Below the pieces are notes generated by a model. That model was not told the DNA's origin and did no database searches. It was given only the letters and a program-made list of their open reading frames with translations. Made by a program: the position numbers and the translations under genes. From NCBI RefSeq assembly GCF_009737085.1, contig NZ_WOVL01000012.1, positions 1-64,000 on the forward strand: a DNA stretch of 64,000 nucleotides, given 5' to 3'. Of this stretch, positions 35,272-43,446 are shown piece after piece. This DNA comes from Paenibacillus sp. NEAU-GSW1. Lineage in GTDB: Bacteria; Bacillota; Bacilli; Paenibacillales; Paenibacillaceae. Every line of letters starts with the position of its first letter. Position 1 is the first letter of the stretch.

Positions 35272-35550
35272 GACCGCGGTTACATAGGTAAAGGGAACGC
35301 GCTGGCTATGATAAGTCGTGATGCGCGTTTCTTAGTCTTTTGTGCAAACAATTGCACTAAGGATTGACCGACAAGCATGATGGGAGCTGGACGGAGGGCC
35401 TTCCGAGGCTTGGCTGCACGAAAGCGTAAGATGGTTCCGTCTTTTGTCAATGCGGCATTTGGCGCTGTAAGACGGCGTTGTTGAGATACTGGCGTTGCTT
35501 AAGGCTGCGGACAGCGAAGTAGTCAAATAAGATGATTTCACCTGCATATG
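35272..35550 (+). other. Gap with a possible decayed coding relic
   Basis: Between about 35380 and 35530 one plus frame reads ELDGGPSEAWLHESVRWFRL and then, after a stop, DGVVEILALLKAADSEVVK. The composition looks protein-like, but the frame is interrupted and I do not recognise a family. Confidence 0.2.
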
Positions 35551-35582
35551 AAAGCCATTCCGCTCGGAATGGCTTTTTTTTC
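35551..35582 (+). terminator. Strong terminator before the ABC operon
   Basis: AAAGCCATTCC-GCTC-GGAATGGCTTT followed by T7-8 is a textbook intrinsic terminator. It separates the relic region from the ABC importer promoter. Confidence 0.85.
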
Positions 35583-35626
35583 AGTGTGTCAGCCGTAATC
35601 GAAAGAGTATATTGAGAGATTATAGC

Positions 35627-35654
35627 TTGCAACGATAGAAAAAACAGGTATAAT
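35627..35654 (+). promoter_or_regulatory. Promoter of the amino-acid ABC operon
   Basis: TTGCAA (35627-35632) and TATAAT (35649-35654) are 16 bases apart. Just downstream, TTAAATCC and GGTATTAA (about 35659-35688) form an imperfect inverted repeat that could be a repressor site. Confidence 0.65.
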
Positions 35655-35724
35655 ACACTTAAATCCTATTAAAATGGTTGGTATTAATCTGTTTATTCTA
35701 TGGAGATTACGAGGGGAACTGAAC

Positions 35725-36546
35725 ATGAAAAAGCTTAAAACGATTTCGGCATTCGGCATTATACTTCTGCTTGCGGCGGCGGCTCTGAGCGCATGCTCCT
35801 CCGAGAAGGCGGACACAACGTCGGCAGCAGAGGAGAAAACGATTATTGTAGGCACGCAAAACGACTACCCGCCGTTCGCTTATGTGGACGATAACAACCA
35901 GCTTACCGGATACGATGTCGAAGTCATTAGAGAGATCGACAAAAAGCTGGACGGCTACAAATTCGAATTTTCCGCAATGACATGGGACAGCATTTTCTTG
36001 TCGCTCGAATCGAATAAAGTACAACTCATTGCCGATGAAGTGGCGAAAAGCGCGGAGCGCGAGGCGAAATACCTGTTCTCGGACGAATCGTATTTCTCGG
36101 CGCAGACCGTTATTATCGTAAAGCAAGGCACGACGGGCATCAGCTCGCTCAAGGATCTAGAAGGCAAGAAGGTCGGCGCCGTCGCAGGCGATTCCTATAC
36201 GGTGCTGCTTGAGGAATACAACAAAACGCACGGCGATAAAATCATTTTGAAATACAGCGACGTCGGCAGCCCGGCGGATATTTTGCAGGATGTTCAGAAC
36301 GGCCGGCTGGACGCTTATGTCAACGACCCGATCATGACAAAGGCGATCATTAAAGAGCATAACCTGAAGCTCGACGTTATCAAAGAACCGATCCAATCGG
36401 ACAATATTGCCCTTGTCTTCAACAAGGACGAGCAGGGCGAAGAGCTGAAAGCAAAGATCGATCCGATCCTTAAAGCGCTGAAGGCAGACGGCACGCTGGC
36501 GGAATTGTCGAAAAAATGGACCGAGGGCGAGTACATCCCTCAATAA
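35725..36546 (+). CDS. Amino-acid ABC transporter substrate-binding lipoprotein
   Basis: A 273-residue SBP_bac_3 protein. Residues 1-24 are a lipoprotein signal with lipobox LSAC (Cys24), so it is anchored outside the membrane. The fold shows VGTQNDYPPFAYVDDNNQLTGYDVEV and KVGAVAGDSY, typical of polar amino acid receptors. Cystine, methionine-like or other ligands fit; the co-operonic homocysteine methyltransferase favours a sulfur amino acid. ATG at 35725 follows GAGGGG. Confidence 0.92.
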   Translation: MKKLKTISAFGIILLLAAAALSACSSEKADTTSAAEEKTIIVGTQNDYPPFAYVDDNNQLTGYDVEVIREIDKKLDGYKFEFSAMTWDSIFLSLESNKVQLIADEVAKSAEREAKYLFSDESYFSAQTVIIVKQGTTGISSLKDLEGKKVGAVAGDSYTVLLEEYNKTHGDKIILKYSDVGSPADILQDVQNGRLDAYVNDPIMTKAIIKEHNLKLDVIKEPIQSDNIALVFNKDEQGEELKAKIDPILKALKADGTLAELSKKWTEGEYIPQ

Positions 36547-36566
36547 CAGCCAAGAGGTACGAACCT

Positions 36567-37289
36567 ATGGAAAAGCTTATTGACTTCAATTATATATGGA
36601 AAACGCTCCCGTCCATTCTCGCGCATTTGCCGGTTACCGTATCAATTGCCGTCGGGTCCATGGCTTTGGGGATTATTATCGGGTTGTTCGCAGCCCTCGC
36701 ACGAATGTACAAGGTGCCCGTCGTCGGGCGCCTTGCTGCCGTTTATGTCTCTTTCGTAAGAGGAACTCCACTGCTGGTGCAGATTTATTTGATCTTTTAC
36801 GGCATCCCGAAAGTGATTTATTTTTTTCAGACGGAATACGGCTGGTTTCAAGGGTTTGACGCCAATGTGATGGCGCCTGAGCTTTTTGCGCTGCTATCGT
36901 TTTCGTTTAATTTGGGCGCGTATTTGTCGGAAACGATTCGCTCGGCGATCCTATCGGTGGATCGGGGACAGTTCGAGGCGGCCAGCGCAATCGGGATGAG
37001 CCAGACGCAGACGATGGTCAAAATTATTTTGCCTCAAGCGCTTACGACCGCGCTTCCCAACCTGGGCAATACGTTCATCAGTACAATTAAAGATACGTCG
37101 CTCGTATTCGTCATTGGCGTCGTGGATATTATGGGCCAGGCCAAAATTATCGGCGCACGCGGTCTAGCTTATTTCGAGGTCTATATTGCTGTCGCGGCCA
37201 TTTATTGGATCTTGTGCATCGTCATCGAGAAAGTGCTGGCAAGAGTCGAGAAGCGCATCCGAATCTATGAAAGAAGTGTCGTATCATGA
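36567..37289 (+). CDS. Amino-acid ABC transporter permease
   Basis: A 240-residue inner-membrane permease of the HisM/GlnP family with about five hydrophobic segments. The EAA-type loop is EAASAIGMSQTQTMVKIILPQAL, which contacts the ATPase; FVRGTPLLVQIYLIFYG is the usual early signature. It starts 20 bases after the binding-protein gene and overlaps the ATPase gene by 4 bases. Only one permease gene is present, so a homodimer is expected. Confidence 0.93.
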   Translation: MEKLIDFNYIWKTLPSILAHLPVTVSIAVGSMALGIIIGLFAALARMYKVPVVGRLAAVYVSFVRGTPLLVQIYLIFYGIPKVIYFFQTEYGWFQGFDANVMAPELFALLSFSFNLGAYLSETIRSAILSVDRGQFEAASAIGMSQTQTMVKIILPQALTTALPNLGNTFISTIKDTSLVFVIGVVDIMGQAKIIGARGLAYFEVYIAVAAIYWILCIVIEKVLARVEKRIRIYERSVVS

Positions 37290-38035
37290 TCAGAATCGAG
37301 CAGCTCCACAAATATTACGGCAAGCAGCATGTGCTGAAAGGGATCGATCTGACGGTCGATAAAGGGGAAGTCGTCGCGATTCTCGGACCGAGCGGTTCAG
37401 GCAAGTCGACGCTGCTGCGCAGCATTAATTTTCTAGAGCAGCCGACCAGCGGCAACATCGAGATCAACGGAATCCGGGTCAGCGCCGGATCGGCCGGCAA
37501 GGCGGACATTCATGCGCTTCGGACGGCTACAGGAATGGTGTTCCAACAGTATCATCTGTTTAAAAACCTGCGGGTGCTCCAGAACGTCATGGTCGGACTT
37601 ACGAGCGTGAAGAAGATGGATGCCGGCAAGGCGAGAGCGATTAGCGAGGTGCTGCTGGAGAAGGTAGGACTTAAAGACCGCATGAACCATTTTCCGTCCC
37701 AGCTTTCCGGAGGCCAGCAGCAGCGGGTCGGCATTGCCCGGGCATTGGCGCTTAATCCGGAGGTTTTGCTGTTCGACGAGCCAACGTCTTCGCTTGACCC
37801 GGAATTGGTCGATGAAGTGCTGTCGGTCATTAAAACCGTCGCCCGCGAAGGGAATACGATGCTGATCGTAACGCATGAGCTGGGCTTTGCCCGCGAAGTA
37901 GCGGACCGGGTCGTTTTTATGGAAAACGGCGCCATCGTCGAGGAAGGGACTGCGGAGCAGATGTTTACTCGGCCTGCGGCAGAACGGACGAGACAGTTTT
38001 TGGGCAAGGCAATCAAGAATGAACAAGTTCTTTAG
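37286..38035 (+). CDS. Amino-acid ABC transporter ATP-binding protein
   Basis: A 249-residue ATPase of the polar amino acid uptake class. Walker [10 protein letters not shown] is at 34-42, the signature [15 protein letters not shown] near 139-153, Walker B LLFDEP near 165-170, and the switch His in VTHE. It forms the importer with the two preceding genes. Its start overlaps the permease stop. Confidence 0.95.
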   Translation: MIRIEQLHKYYGKQHVLKGIDLTVDKGEVVAILGPSGSGKSTLLRSINFLEQPTSGNIEINGIRVSAGSAGKADIHALRTATGMVFQQYHLFKNLRVLQNVMVGLTSVKKMDAGKARAISEVLLEKVGLKDRMNHFPSQLSGGQQQRVGIARALALNPEVLLFDEPTSSLDPELVDEVLSVIKTVAREGNTMLIVTHELGFAREVADRVVFMENGAIVEEGTAEQMFTRPAAERTRQFLGKAIKNEQVL

Positions 38036-38044
38036 CATTGGACG

Positions 38045-38995
38045 GTGACACGGGTGAATCCGATCGAACAGATTTTGCAAAACTATCCGGTTCTCATCCT
38101 GGACGGCGCGATGGCGACCGAGCTGGAGGGGCACGGCTGCGATTTGAAGGACAGCTTATGGTCGGCCAAAGTGCTGTTGGAAAATCCGGAGCTTATCAAG
38201 CGAGTTCATCGTGACTATTTCGAAGCGGGGGCCGACTGTGCGATTACCGCCAGCTATCAGGCGACGGTCGAAGGCTTCTCGAAGCGCGGATTAAGCGAAA
38301 AGGAAGCGCTGGCGCTCATCCAAAAATCAGTCCAGCTGGCCATCGAAGCGCGGGACGAATTTTGGGCGAACGCCGGAAGCATCGAAGAGCGGCGGCCAAA
38401 GCCGCTTATTGCCGCTTCCGTAGGTCCTTACGGAGCTTCTCTGGCTGACGGCTCCGAATATCGCGGCAACTACTCCTTGACGGAAGAGGAGCTGGCGGAC
38501 TTCCATCGTATTCGCCTGAAAGCATTAATAGAAGCTGGCGCAGATATTCTCGCTTGTGAAACGATTCCTTGTCTGGCGGAAGCCAAAGCCATCGTCCGAT
38601 TGCTAGAGGAGGAGTTTCCCGGCGTTTACGCCTGGTTCAGCTTCAGTGCCCGCGACGGGCTGCATATTAGCGACGGAACCCCCGTTGCCGAATGCGCGGC
38701 ATGGCTGGACGGACATGAGCAAGTTGCGGCGGTTGGGATCAATTGCACGCCTCCGGGGCATATCCCGTCGTTGATCGGTCAAATCCGTCAGCATACCGCG
38801 AAGCCGATCGTCGTCTATCCGAATTCGGGCGAATATTTCGATGCGACAGAGAAAACATGGCACGCTGCCGCAGCCGGAGACAGCGGCGGCGGCAGCTCGC
38901 AGCGCTGGCATGAAGCGGGCGCTCGATTAATCGGCGGCTGTTGCCGTACCGCGCCTGCCGATATTCGGGCCATTGCCGCTTGGGCGAGAGCCTAA
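38045..38995 (+). CDS. mmuM: Homocysteine S-methyltransferase
   Basis: A 316-residue zinc methyltransferase of the MmuM/YbgG family that makes methionine from homocysteine using S-methylmethionine or SAM. Zinc ligands are Cys234 (GINCTPPGH) and the Cys299-Cys300 pair (IGGCCRTAPADIR). It starts 9 bases after the ATPase gene, in the same operon. In Bacillus mmuM goes with an S-methylmethionine permease; here an ABC importer takes that place, suggesting uptake of S-methylmethionine or a related sulfur amino acid. GTG at 38045 is taken as start; a GTG three codons later is possible. Confidence 0.88.
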   Translation: MTRVNPIEQILQNYPVLILDGAMATELEGHGCDLKDSLWSAKVLLENPELIKRVHRDYFEAGADCAITASYQATVEGFSKRGLSEKEALALIQKSVQLAIEARDEFWANAGSIEERRPKPLIAASVGPYGASLADGSEYRGNYSLTEEELADFHRIRLKALIEAGADILACETIPCLAEAKAIVRLLEEEFPGVYAWFSFSARDGLHISDGTPVAECAAWLDGHEQVAAVGINCTPPGHIPSLIGQIRQHTAKPIVVYPNSGEYFDATEKTWHAAAAGDSGGGSSQRWHEAGARLIGGCCRTAPADIRAIAAWARA

Positions 38996-39001
38996 GCAAT
39001 T

Positions 39002-39036
39002 AAGCCGAGGAGAACAGCTCCTCGGCTTTTGTTTTA
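39002..39036. terminator. Bidirectional terminator between mmuM and the sigma gene
   Basis: AAGCCGAGGAG pairs with CTCCTCGGCTT around a short loop, with T-rich sequence on the plus side. It overlaps the last codon of the convergent sigma gene. Confidence 0.75.
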
Positions 39037-39960
39037 TCCGCCATTCGGCGCTCGCGGTCCTTCTTTAACCTGGATATGCGTCAGCTTGTCGGGATTGAGG
39101 ACGATATAGATGTCTGCGATCCGGTCTTCTTCCACGCGGAAGGAAAGCACGCTGGCCGGCTTCCCGTATTCATAAGTGAGAAGGCCGGGCTCGCCGTTAA
39201 CCGGAGCAAACCGGAAGGAGAAGCCCGGCGACGCTTTTTTGAGCAGTCCCTCGAAGAAGCGAACGACACGGTCGGCCCCGGTAATCGGGCGAACGGCCGC
39301 GGTTACTTTGCCGCCGCCGTCAGAGTAGACGATCGCATCCTGCGAGAGCACGTCCAGAAGACCGTTCAAATTGCCGGTCTGCAGCGACTGGACGAACCGT
39401 CCGAGCAGCTCCGCCATCTGGCGGCTTTGTTCGCCGGACGCCGAGCTGCTTGCATCGCCTTCTAAAGGCAAGCTCCCGACGCTTTGTTTGGCGCGGTGGA
39501 ATATTTGCCGGCAGTTGACGCTGCTTTTGCCGACGATTTCCGCAATTTCATCATATTCGTATTGCAGCCCCTCTCGCAGCAGGAAGACGACTCGTTCGAC
39601 CCAAGACAGCTGCTGGAGCAGCAGCAAATAGGCGGTCGATAGCGATTCCTTTTGCGCGAAGGCTTGGAAGGGGTCGGGAGCGGCCCCTTCCTCCGAGACG
39701 TATGGCTCCGGCAGCCACGGACCGACGTACAGCTCGCGTTTGCTTTGGGCCGAGCGCAGCCGGTCGATGCAGCGGTTGGTCGTTGTTCTGCACAGGTAAG
39801 ATTTCAAATTGCTGATGGTATCTGTATCTTTAAGCGATAAAAAAGCTTCATGAACGATGTCTTCCGCGTCAGTAACGCTCCCTAGCATTCGGTAAGCAAG
39901 CGAGAAGAGAAGCGGTTTGTAGGACGTATATTGCTGCTCCGTAAAAGGAAATTCAGACAT
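39034..39960 (-). CDS. ECF41-type RNA polymerase sigma factor
   Basis: A 308-residue extracytoplasmic-function sigma factor. Region 2 (YKPLLFSLAYRMLGSVTDAEDIVHEAF) and region 4 (ERVVFLLREGLQYEYDEIAEIVGKSSVNCRQIFHRAKQ) are followed by a SnoaL-like domain of about 120 residues, the layout of the ECF41 group, in which this C-terminal extension regulates activity in place of an anti-sigma factor. ATG at 39960 has AAGGAAGG 9 bases upstream. It is the second gene of an operon behind a flavoprotein, 18 bases apart, with an ECF41-like promoter upstream. Confidence 0.9.
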   Translation of the reverse strand: MSEFPFTEQQYTSYKPLLFSLAYRMLGSVTDAEDIVHEAFLSLKDTDTISNLKSYLCRTTTNRCIDRLRSAQSKRELYVGPWLPEPYVSEEGAAPDPFQAFAQKESLSTAYLLLLQQLSWVERVVFLLREGLQYEYDEIAEIVGKSSVNCRQIFHRAKQSVGSLPLEGDASSSASGEQSRQMAELLGRFVQSLQTGNLNGLLDVLSQDAIVYSDGGGKVTAAVRPITGADRVVRFFEGLLKKASPGFSFRFAPVNGEPGLLTYEYGKPASVLSFRVEEDRIADIYIVLNPDKLTHIQVKEGPRAPNGG

Positions 39961-39978
39961 TGCGGCCAACCTTCCTTT

Positions 39979-41319
39979 CTAAACATAAGTGAGCCGTTGC
40001 GACGGAGCCGGGGTCTGGCGTCCGCCCGCGTCCGCAAGCTGCTGCACAATAAGTGCGGCGGCTCTTCTGGCGCTGGCTGCAGCCGCATCGACAAGCATTT
40101 CTCCATGGCTGGCCCAATCTCCTGCCGTATACAGGCCGAGGATTTCCGCCACGGCGGGACCGGGCCGCTGCTGGCTGCGGCTTGTATGCGCGTAATCGTG
40201 AACGACCGTCATCCGCGGCAAGTATTGCTTCTCTATGAGCTGCTGCCGCCAGCCCGGTTGAATCATATCCATCGTTTTTTCCAGTGCCAGCTCATCGGCT
40301 CGCGCGTCGCTTTCGCCCGGTAAATTGTATTTAATCAGGTGGACAACCTGCACGCCCGGGTGAATGCTGAGCTTCGATCCGGCAGAATGATTGCTGAAAA
40401 AAATCGGCCGGTCGAGCCCGATGGCGAGATTCCGTTCCGGAACAGGCAGCCGTTTCAAAGCCAGATCGAGGCAAGCCGCCATTGCCGGCTGAGCCGATTG
40501 CTTCCATTGCAGCAGCGATTCCGGCTGCTTCTCCAGCAAGCGGCATGTATCGTGAGGCGCGAGCGTGCTAATCACGCGTTCAGCCCGCACGAGCTCGCCG
40601 TCCTGCAATTGCACGCCGTGAACAGCTGTTCCTGTCTCATCGAGCACGATTTGAGCAGCGCCTTTGCCCGTTGCAATAACAGCGCCGCAGCTTTCTGCAA
40701 TGCCGCGAAGCTGATCGGCAATCGTTTGCCAGCCTCCGTCCACGTATAGAACGCCATTCGGCTGCAGCGAACGCTTTAATTGCCGGAGAACCGGCCCCGC
40801 CAGCTGGCTGTCGATCTCCTTGCTGTACGTTGCGGTCCGGCATAGCCCGTAAAAAATGTGGCGGACCATCGGGTCGGCAAATTGCTTCTCCGCCCATTCG
40901 CGCAAGCTCATATTCGGGATGCCGGAAGGATCGAGTTTGCCGAGTCCGGCGACAAAGCGGGCAAGCTCGATTTTGCCGGACCAGCCAAGCAGGCGGGAGC
41001 TCAGCAGCTTGAGCGGCTTATCCGGCATAGGCTGCAGCTTATTGTCCCAAATCGCATACGGATTGGCAGCAGGCGAGCCGCCTGTGAGCTTGACGCCAAG
41101 CTCCTGCAAGATCGAATAGGTTTCGCCTAACCGATATAAAGCGTGGCCGCCCAAATTGAACAGCGAGCCGTTCTTCTCGACGGTCATCCCCCGGCCGCCA
41201 AGCTTTTGGCTTTTCTCCAGCAAAATGACGGTAGCGCCCGCCTTTGCCAGCTCCGCAGCGGCAATCAGTCCCGCGATCCCCCCGCCGATAATCGCCACAT
41301 CGTATTGTTGTTTCATCAT
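39979..41319 (-). CDS. FAD-dependent amine-oxidase/phytoene-desaturase-like oxidoreductase
   Basis: A 446-residue flavoprotein. The N-terminal IIGGGIAGLIAAAELAKAGATVILLEK and the following GGRG are the FAD-binding signature of the amine oxidase/carotenoid desaturase superfamily; the C-terminus closes with GLYTAGDWASHGEMLVDAAAASARRAA. The substrate is unknown. It is transcribed ahead of the ECF41 sigma gene and is probably its main target. It has no signal peptide. The start has AGGAGG upstream. Confidence 0.87.
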   Translation of the reverse strand: MMKQQYDVAIIGGGIAGLIAAAELAKAGATVILLEKSQKLGGRGMTVEKNGSLFNLGGHALYRLGETYSILQELGVKLTGGSPAANPYAIWDNKLQPMPDKPLKLLSSRLLGWSGKIELARFVAGLGKLDPSGIPNMSLREWAEKQFADPMVRHIFYGLCRTATYSKEIDSQLAGPVLRQLKRSLQPNGVLYVDGGWQTIADQLRGIAESCGAVIATGKGAAQIVLDETGTAVHGVQLQDGELVRAERVISTLAPHDTCRLLEKQPESLLQWKQSAQPAMAACLDLALKRLPVPERNLAIGLDRPIFFSNHSAGSKLSIHPGVQVVHLIKYNLPGESDARADELALEKTMDMIQPGWRQQLIEKQYLPRMTVVHDYAHTSRSQQRPGPAVAEILGLYTAGDWASHGEMLVDAAAASARRAAALIVQQLADAGGRQTPAPSQRLTYV

Positions 41320-41354
41320 AATAATCGCCTCCTAAATGATCGTTCTGCTAACAA

Positions 41355-41381
41355 GACGATGCAAGGCCGGAAGCTGTGACA
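41355..41381 (-). promoter_or_regulatory. ECF41-type promoter
   Basis: On the minus strand TGTCACA (41375-41381) and CGTC (41355-41358) are separated by exactly 16 bases. This matches the ECF41 promoter reported for that sigma group (TGTCACA-N16-CGTC, from memory). It lies about 36 bases before the flavoprotein ATG, so the sigma factor should activate its own operon. Confidence 0.8.
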
Positions 41382-41404
41382 AACTTTCTTACTATTTCTT
41401 ACTA

Positions 41405-42515
41405 AAGTTTGCTCACCTTCACATTGATGCGAAACCGCGCCCTAACGGATTCTCGTTCCGTTAGAGAGCCGCAGTCAACTCTATATTTACTTCCTAACGG
41501 AACGAGAGGACCTAACACTTGGCGCACACCTTCCATTTCGATGCAAAGCCACTCCCTAACGGATCCTCGTTCCGTTAGAGAGCCGCAGGTAACTCTATAT
41601 TTACTTCCTAACGGAACGAGAGGACCTAACACTCGGCGCATATCTTCCATTTCGATGCGAAACCACTCCCTAACGGATCCTCGTTCCGTTAGAGAGTCGC
41701 AGGTAACTCCATATTTACTTCCTAACGGAACGAGAGGACCTAACACTTGGCGCGCACACCTTCCATTTCGATGCAAAATCGCGCCCTAACGGATTCTCGT
41801 TCCGTTAGAGAGCCGCAGGTAACTCCATATTTACTTCCTAACGGAACGAGAGGACCTAACACTTGGCGCACACACCTTCCATTTCGATGCAAAATCGCAC
41901 TCTAACGGATTTTCGTTCCGTTAGAAAGCCGCAGGCAACTCCATATTTACTTCCTAACGGAACGAGAGGACCTAACACTCGGCGCACACCTTCCATTTCG
42001 ATGCAGAGCCACTCCCTAACGGATTCTCGTTCCGTTAGAGAGCCGCAGGTAACCTATATTTACTTCCTAACGGAACGAGAGGACCTAACACTCGGCGCAT
42101 ATCTTCCATTTCGATGCGAAACCGCGCCCTAACGGATTCTCGTTCCGTTAGAGAGGCGCAGGCAACTCTATATTTGCTTCCTAACGGAACGAGAGGACCT
42201 AACACTTGGCGCACACCTTCCATTTCGATGCAAAGCCACTCCCTAACGGATCCTCGTTCCGTTAGAGAGTCGCAGGCAACTCCATATTTACTTCCTAACG
42301 GAACGAGAGGACCTAACACTTGGCGCGCACACCTTCCATTTCGATGCAAAACCGCGCCCTAACGGATTCTCGTTCCGTTAGAGAGCCGCAGTCAACTCCA
42401 TATTTGCTTCCTAACGGAACGAGAGGACCTAACACTCGGCGCACACCTTCCATTTCGATGCAAAACCGCGCCCTAACGGATTCTCGTTCCGTTAGAAGGT
42501 GAACACGTTCCACAT
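41405..42515. repeat. Nine-copy 113-116 bp palindromic tandem array
   Basis: CCTAACGGAACGAGAGGACC starts at 41493, 41607, 41721, 41837, 41953, 42066, 42180, 42294 and 42410, with spacings of 114, 114, 116, 116, 113, 114, 114 and 116. Each unit holds CTAACGGA-NTCTCG-TTCCGTTAG and a second arm CTAACGGAACGAG that can pair with CTCGTTCCGTTAG across about 36 bases. The mostly multiple-of-three period leaves frames open on both strands (such as LPNGTRGPNT), which I treat as artefacts. Confidence 0.88.
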
Positions 42516-42529
42516 TGATGCGAAATAGC

Positions 42530-42570
42530 AGGAAAGCCCTGCCGGGTCGGACCCGGAGGGCTTTCCTTTT
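42530..42570 (+). terminator. Strong terminator at the end of the array
   Basis: AGGAAAGCCCT (42530-42540) pairs with AGGGCTTTCCT, and inside it CCGGGT pairs with ACCCGG. TTTT follows on the plus strand; on the minus strand the T content is weaker, although the aldo/keto reductase gene ends just to the right. It could serve either direction. Confidence 0.75.
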
Positions 42571-42597
42571 ATAAAAGCTGCAATCACTCAGATACGA

Positions 42598-43446
42598 TTA
42601 GAACAGAAACTCATCCGGATTCGGGCCAACTCGCTCATCGCGGTTTAGTCCGTCGATGCGGTTCATCTCTTCCTCGCTCAGCTCGAAGTCGAAAATATCG
42701 GCGTTCTCGACAATGCGGTTTTCTTTCGTCGATTTCGGAATCGTCACGACGCCGTGCTGCAAATCCCAGCGCAAAATCACTTGCGCGACCGATTTGCCAT
42801 GCTTCGCGGCGATCTCGCCGAGAACCTCATCATGAAGCAGCTTGCCTTGCATGAGGGGCGACCACGCCTCCAGCTGAATGCCGTTCGCCGTGCAGTAATC
42901 GCGCAGCTCCTGCTGCGACAGGCGCGGATGGAATTCGACCTGGTTAATCATCGGTCTAATTTCCGCATCCTTCATCAGCTCTTCCAGATGGTGCACTTGG
43001 AAGTTGCTTACGCCGATCGCTTTGACGCGTCCGGCTTTGTACAGCGTTTCTAACGCGCGCCAAGTTTCTTTGTATTTATCTTTCCCTGGCCAGTGAACGA
43101 GATACAGATCGAGATACTCGAGCCCGAGCTTATTCAAGCTTGTTTCGTATGCGTCCAGCGTCGTCTCGTAGCCTTGATCGCTGTTCCACACTTTGGAAGT
43201 GATGAATAGATCCTCGCGTTTCAATCCTGTTTCCGCGAGCGCTTCTCGGATACCCTGACCGACACCGCTCTCGTTCTGGTAAATCGCCGCCGTATCAATG
43301 CTGCGGTAGCCATTGCGGACAGCTGCTTTAATCGCCTCGACCAGCTCCGCTCCTTCTTCCACTTTAAATACGCCAAGGCCGAACCAAGGCATTGCGACTC
43401 CGTTATGCAGAGTGGTTGTTGCCTGCAAATGTTGTGCTGTTGTCAT
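42598..43446 (-). CDS. Aldo/keto reductase
   Basis: A 282-residue NADPH-dependent reductase of the AKR5/YvgN type. The catalytic tetrad is Asp51, Tyr56, Lys85 and His118, and the NADPH site is seen in VTIPKSTKENRIVEN. It should reduce methylglyoxal or other reactive aldehydes and ketones. ATG at 43446 follows AAGGAG, which lies inside the end of the MFS gene; the genes overlap by 44 bases. The pair is divergent from HxlR. Confidence 0.93.
   Translation of the reverse strand: MTTAQHLQATTTLHNGVAMPWFGLGVFKVEEGAELVEAIKAAVRNGYRSIDTAAIYQNESGVGQGIREALAETGLKREDLFITSKVWNSDQGYETTLDAYETSLNKLGLEYLDLYLVHWPGKDKYKETWRALETLYKAGRVKAIGVSNFQVHHLEELMKDAEIRPMINQVEFHPRLSQQELRDYCTANGIQLEAWSPLMQGKLLHDEVLGEIAAKHGKSVAQVILRWDLQHGVVTIPKSTKENRIVENADIFDFELSEEEMNRIDGLNRDERVGPNPDEFLF

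Noticed and set aside
41409..42513. Several open frames on both strands across the 114-bp repeats
   Set aside because: They exist because the repeat period is mostly a multiple of three and lacks stops; they have no ribosome site, change frame where units are 116 or 113 bases, and are equally open on both strands.
41405..42515. CRISPR array
   Set aside because: Units are more than 110 bp and nearly identical throughout, with no short repeat plus unique spacer pattern and no cas genes nearby.
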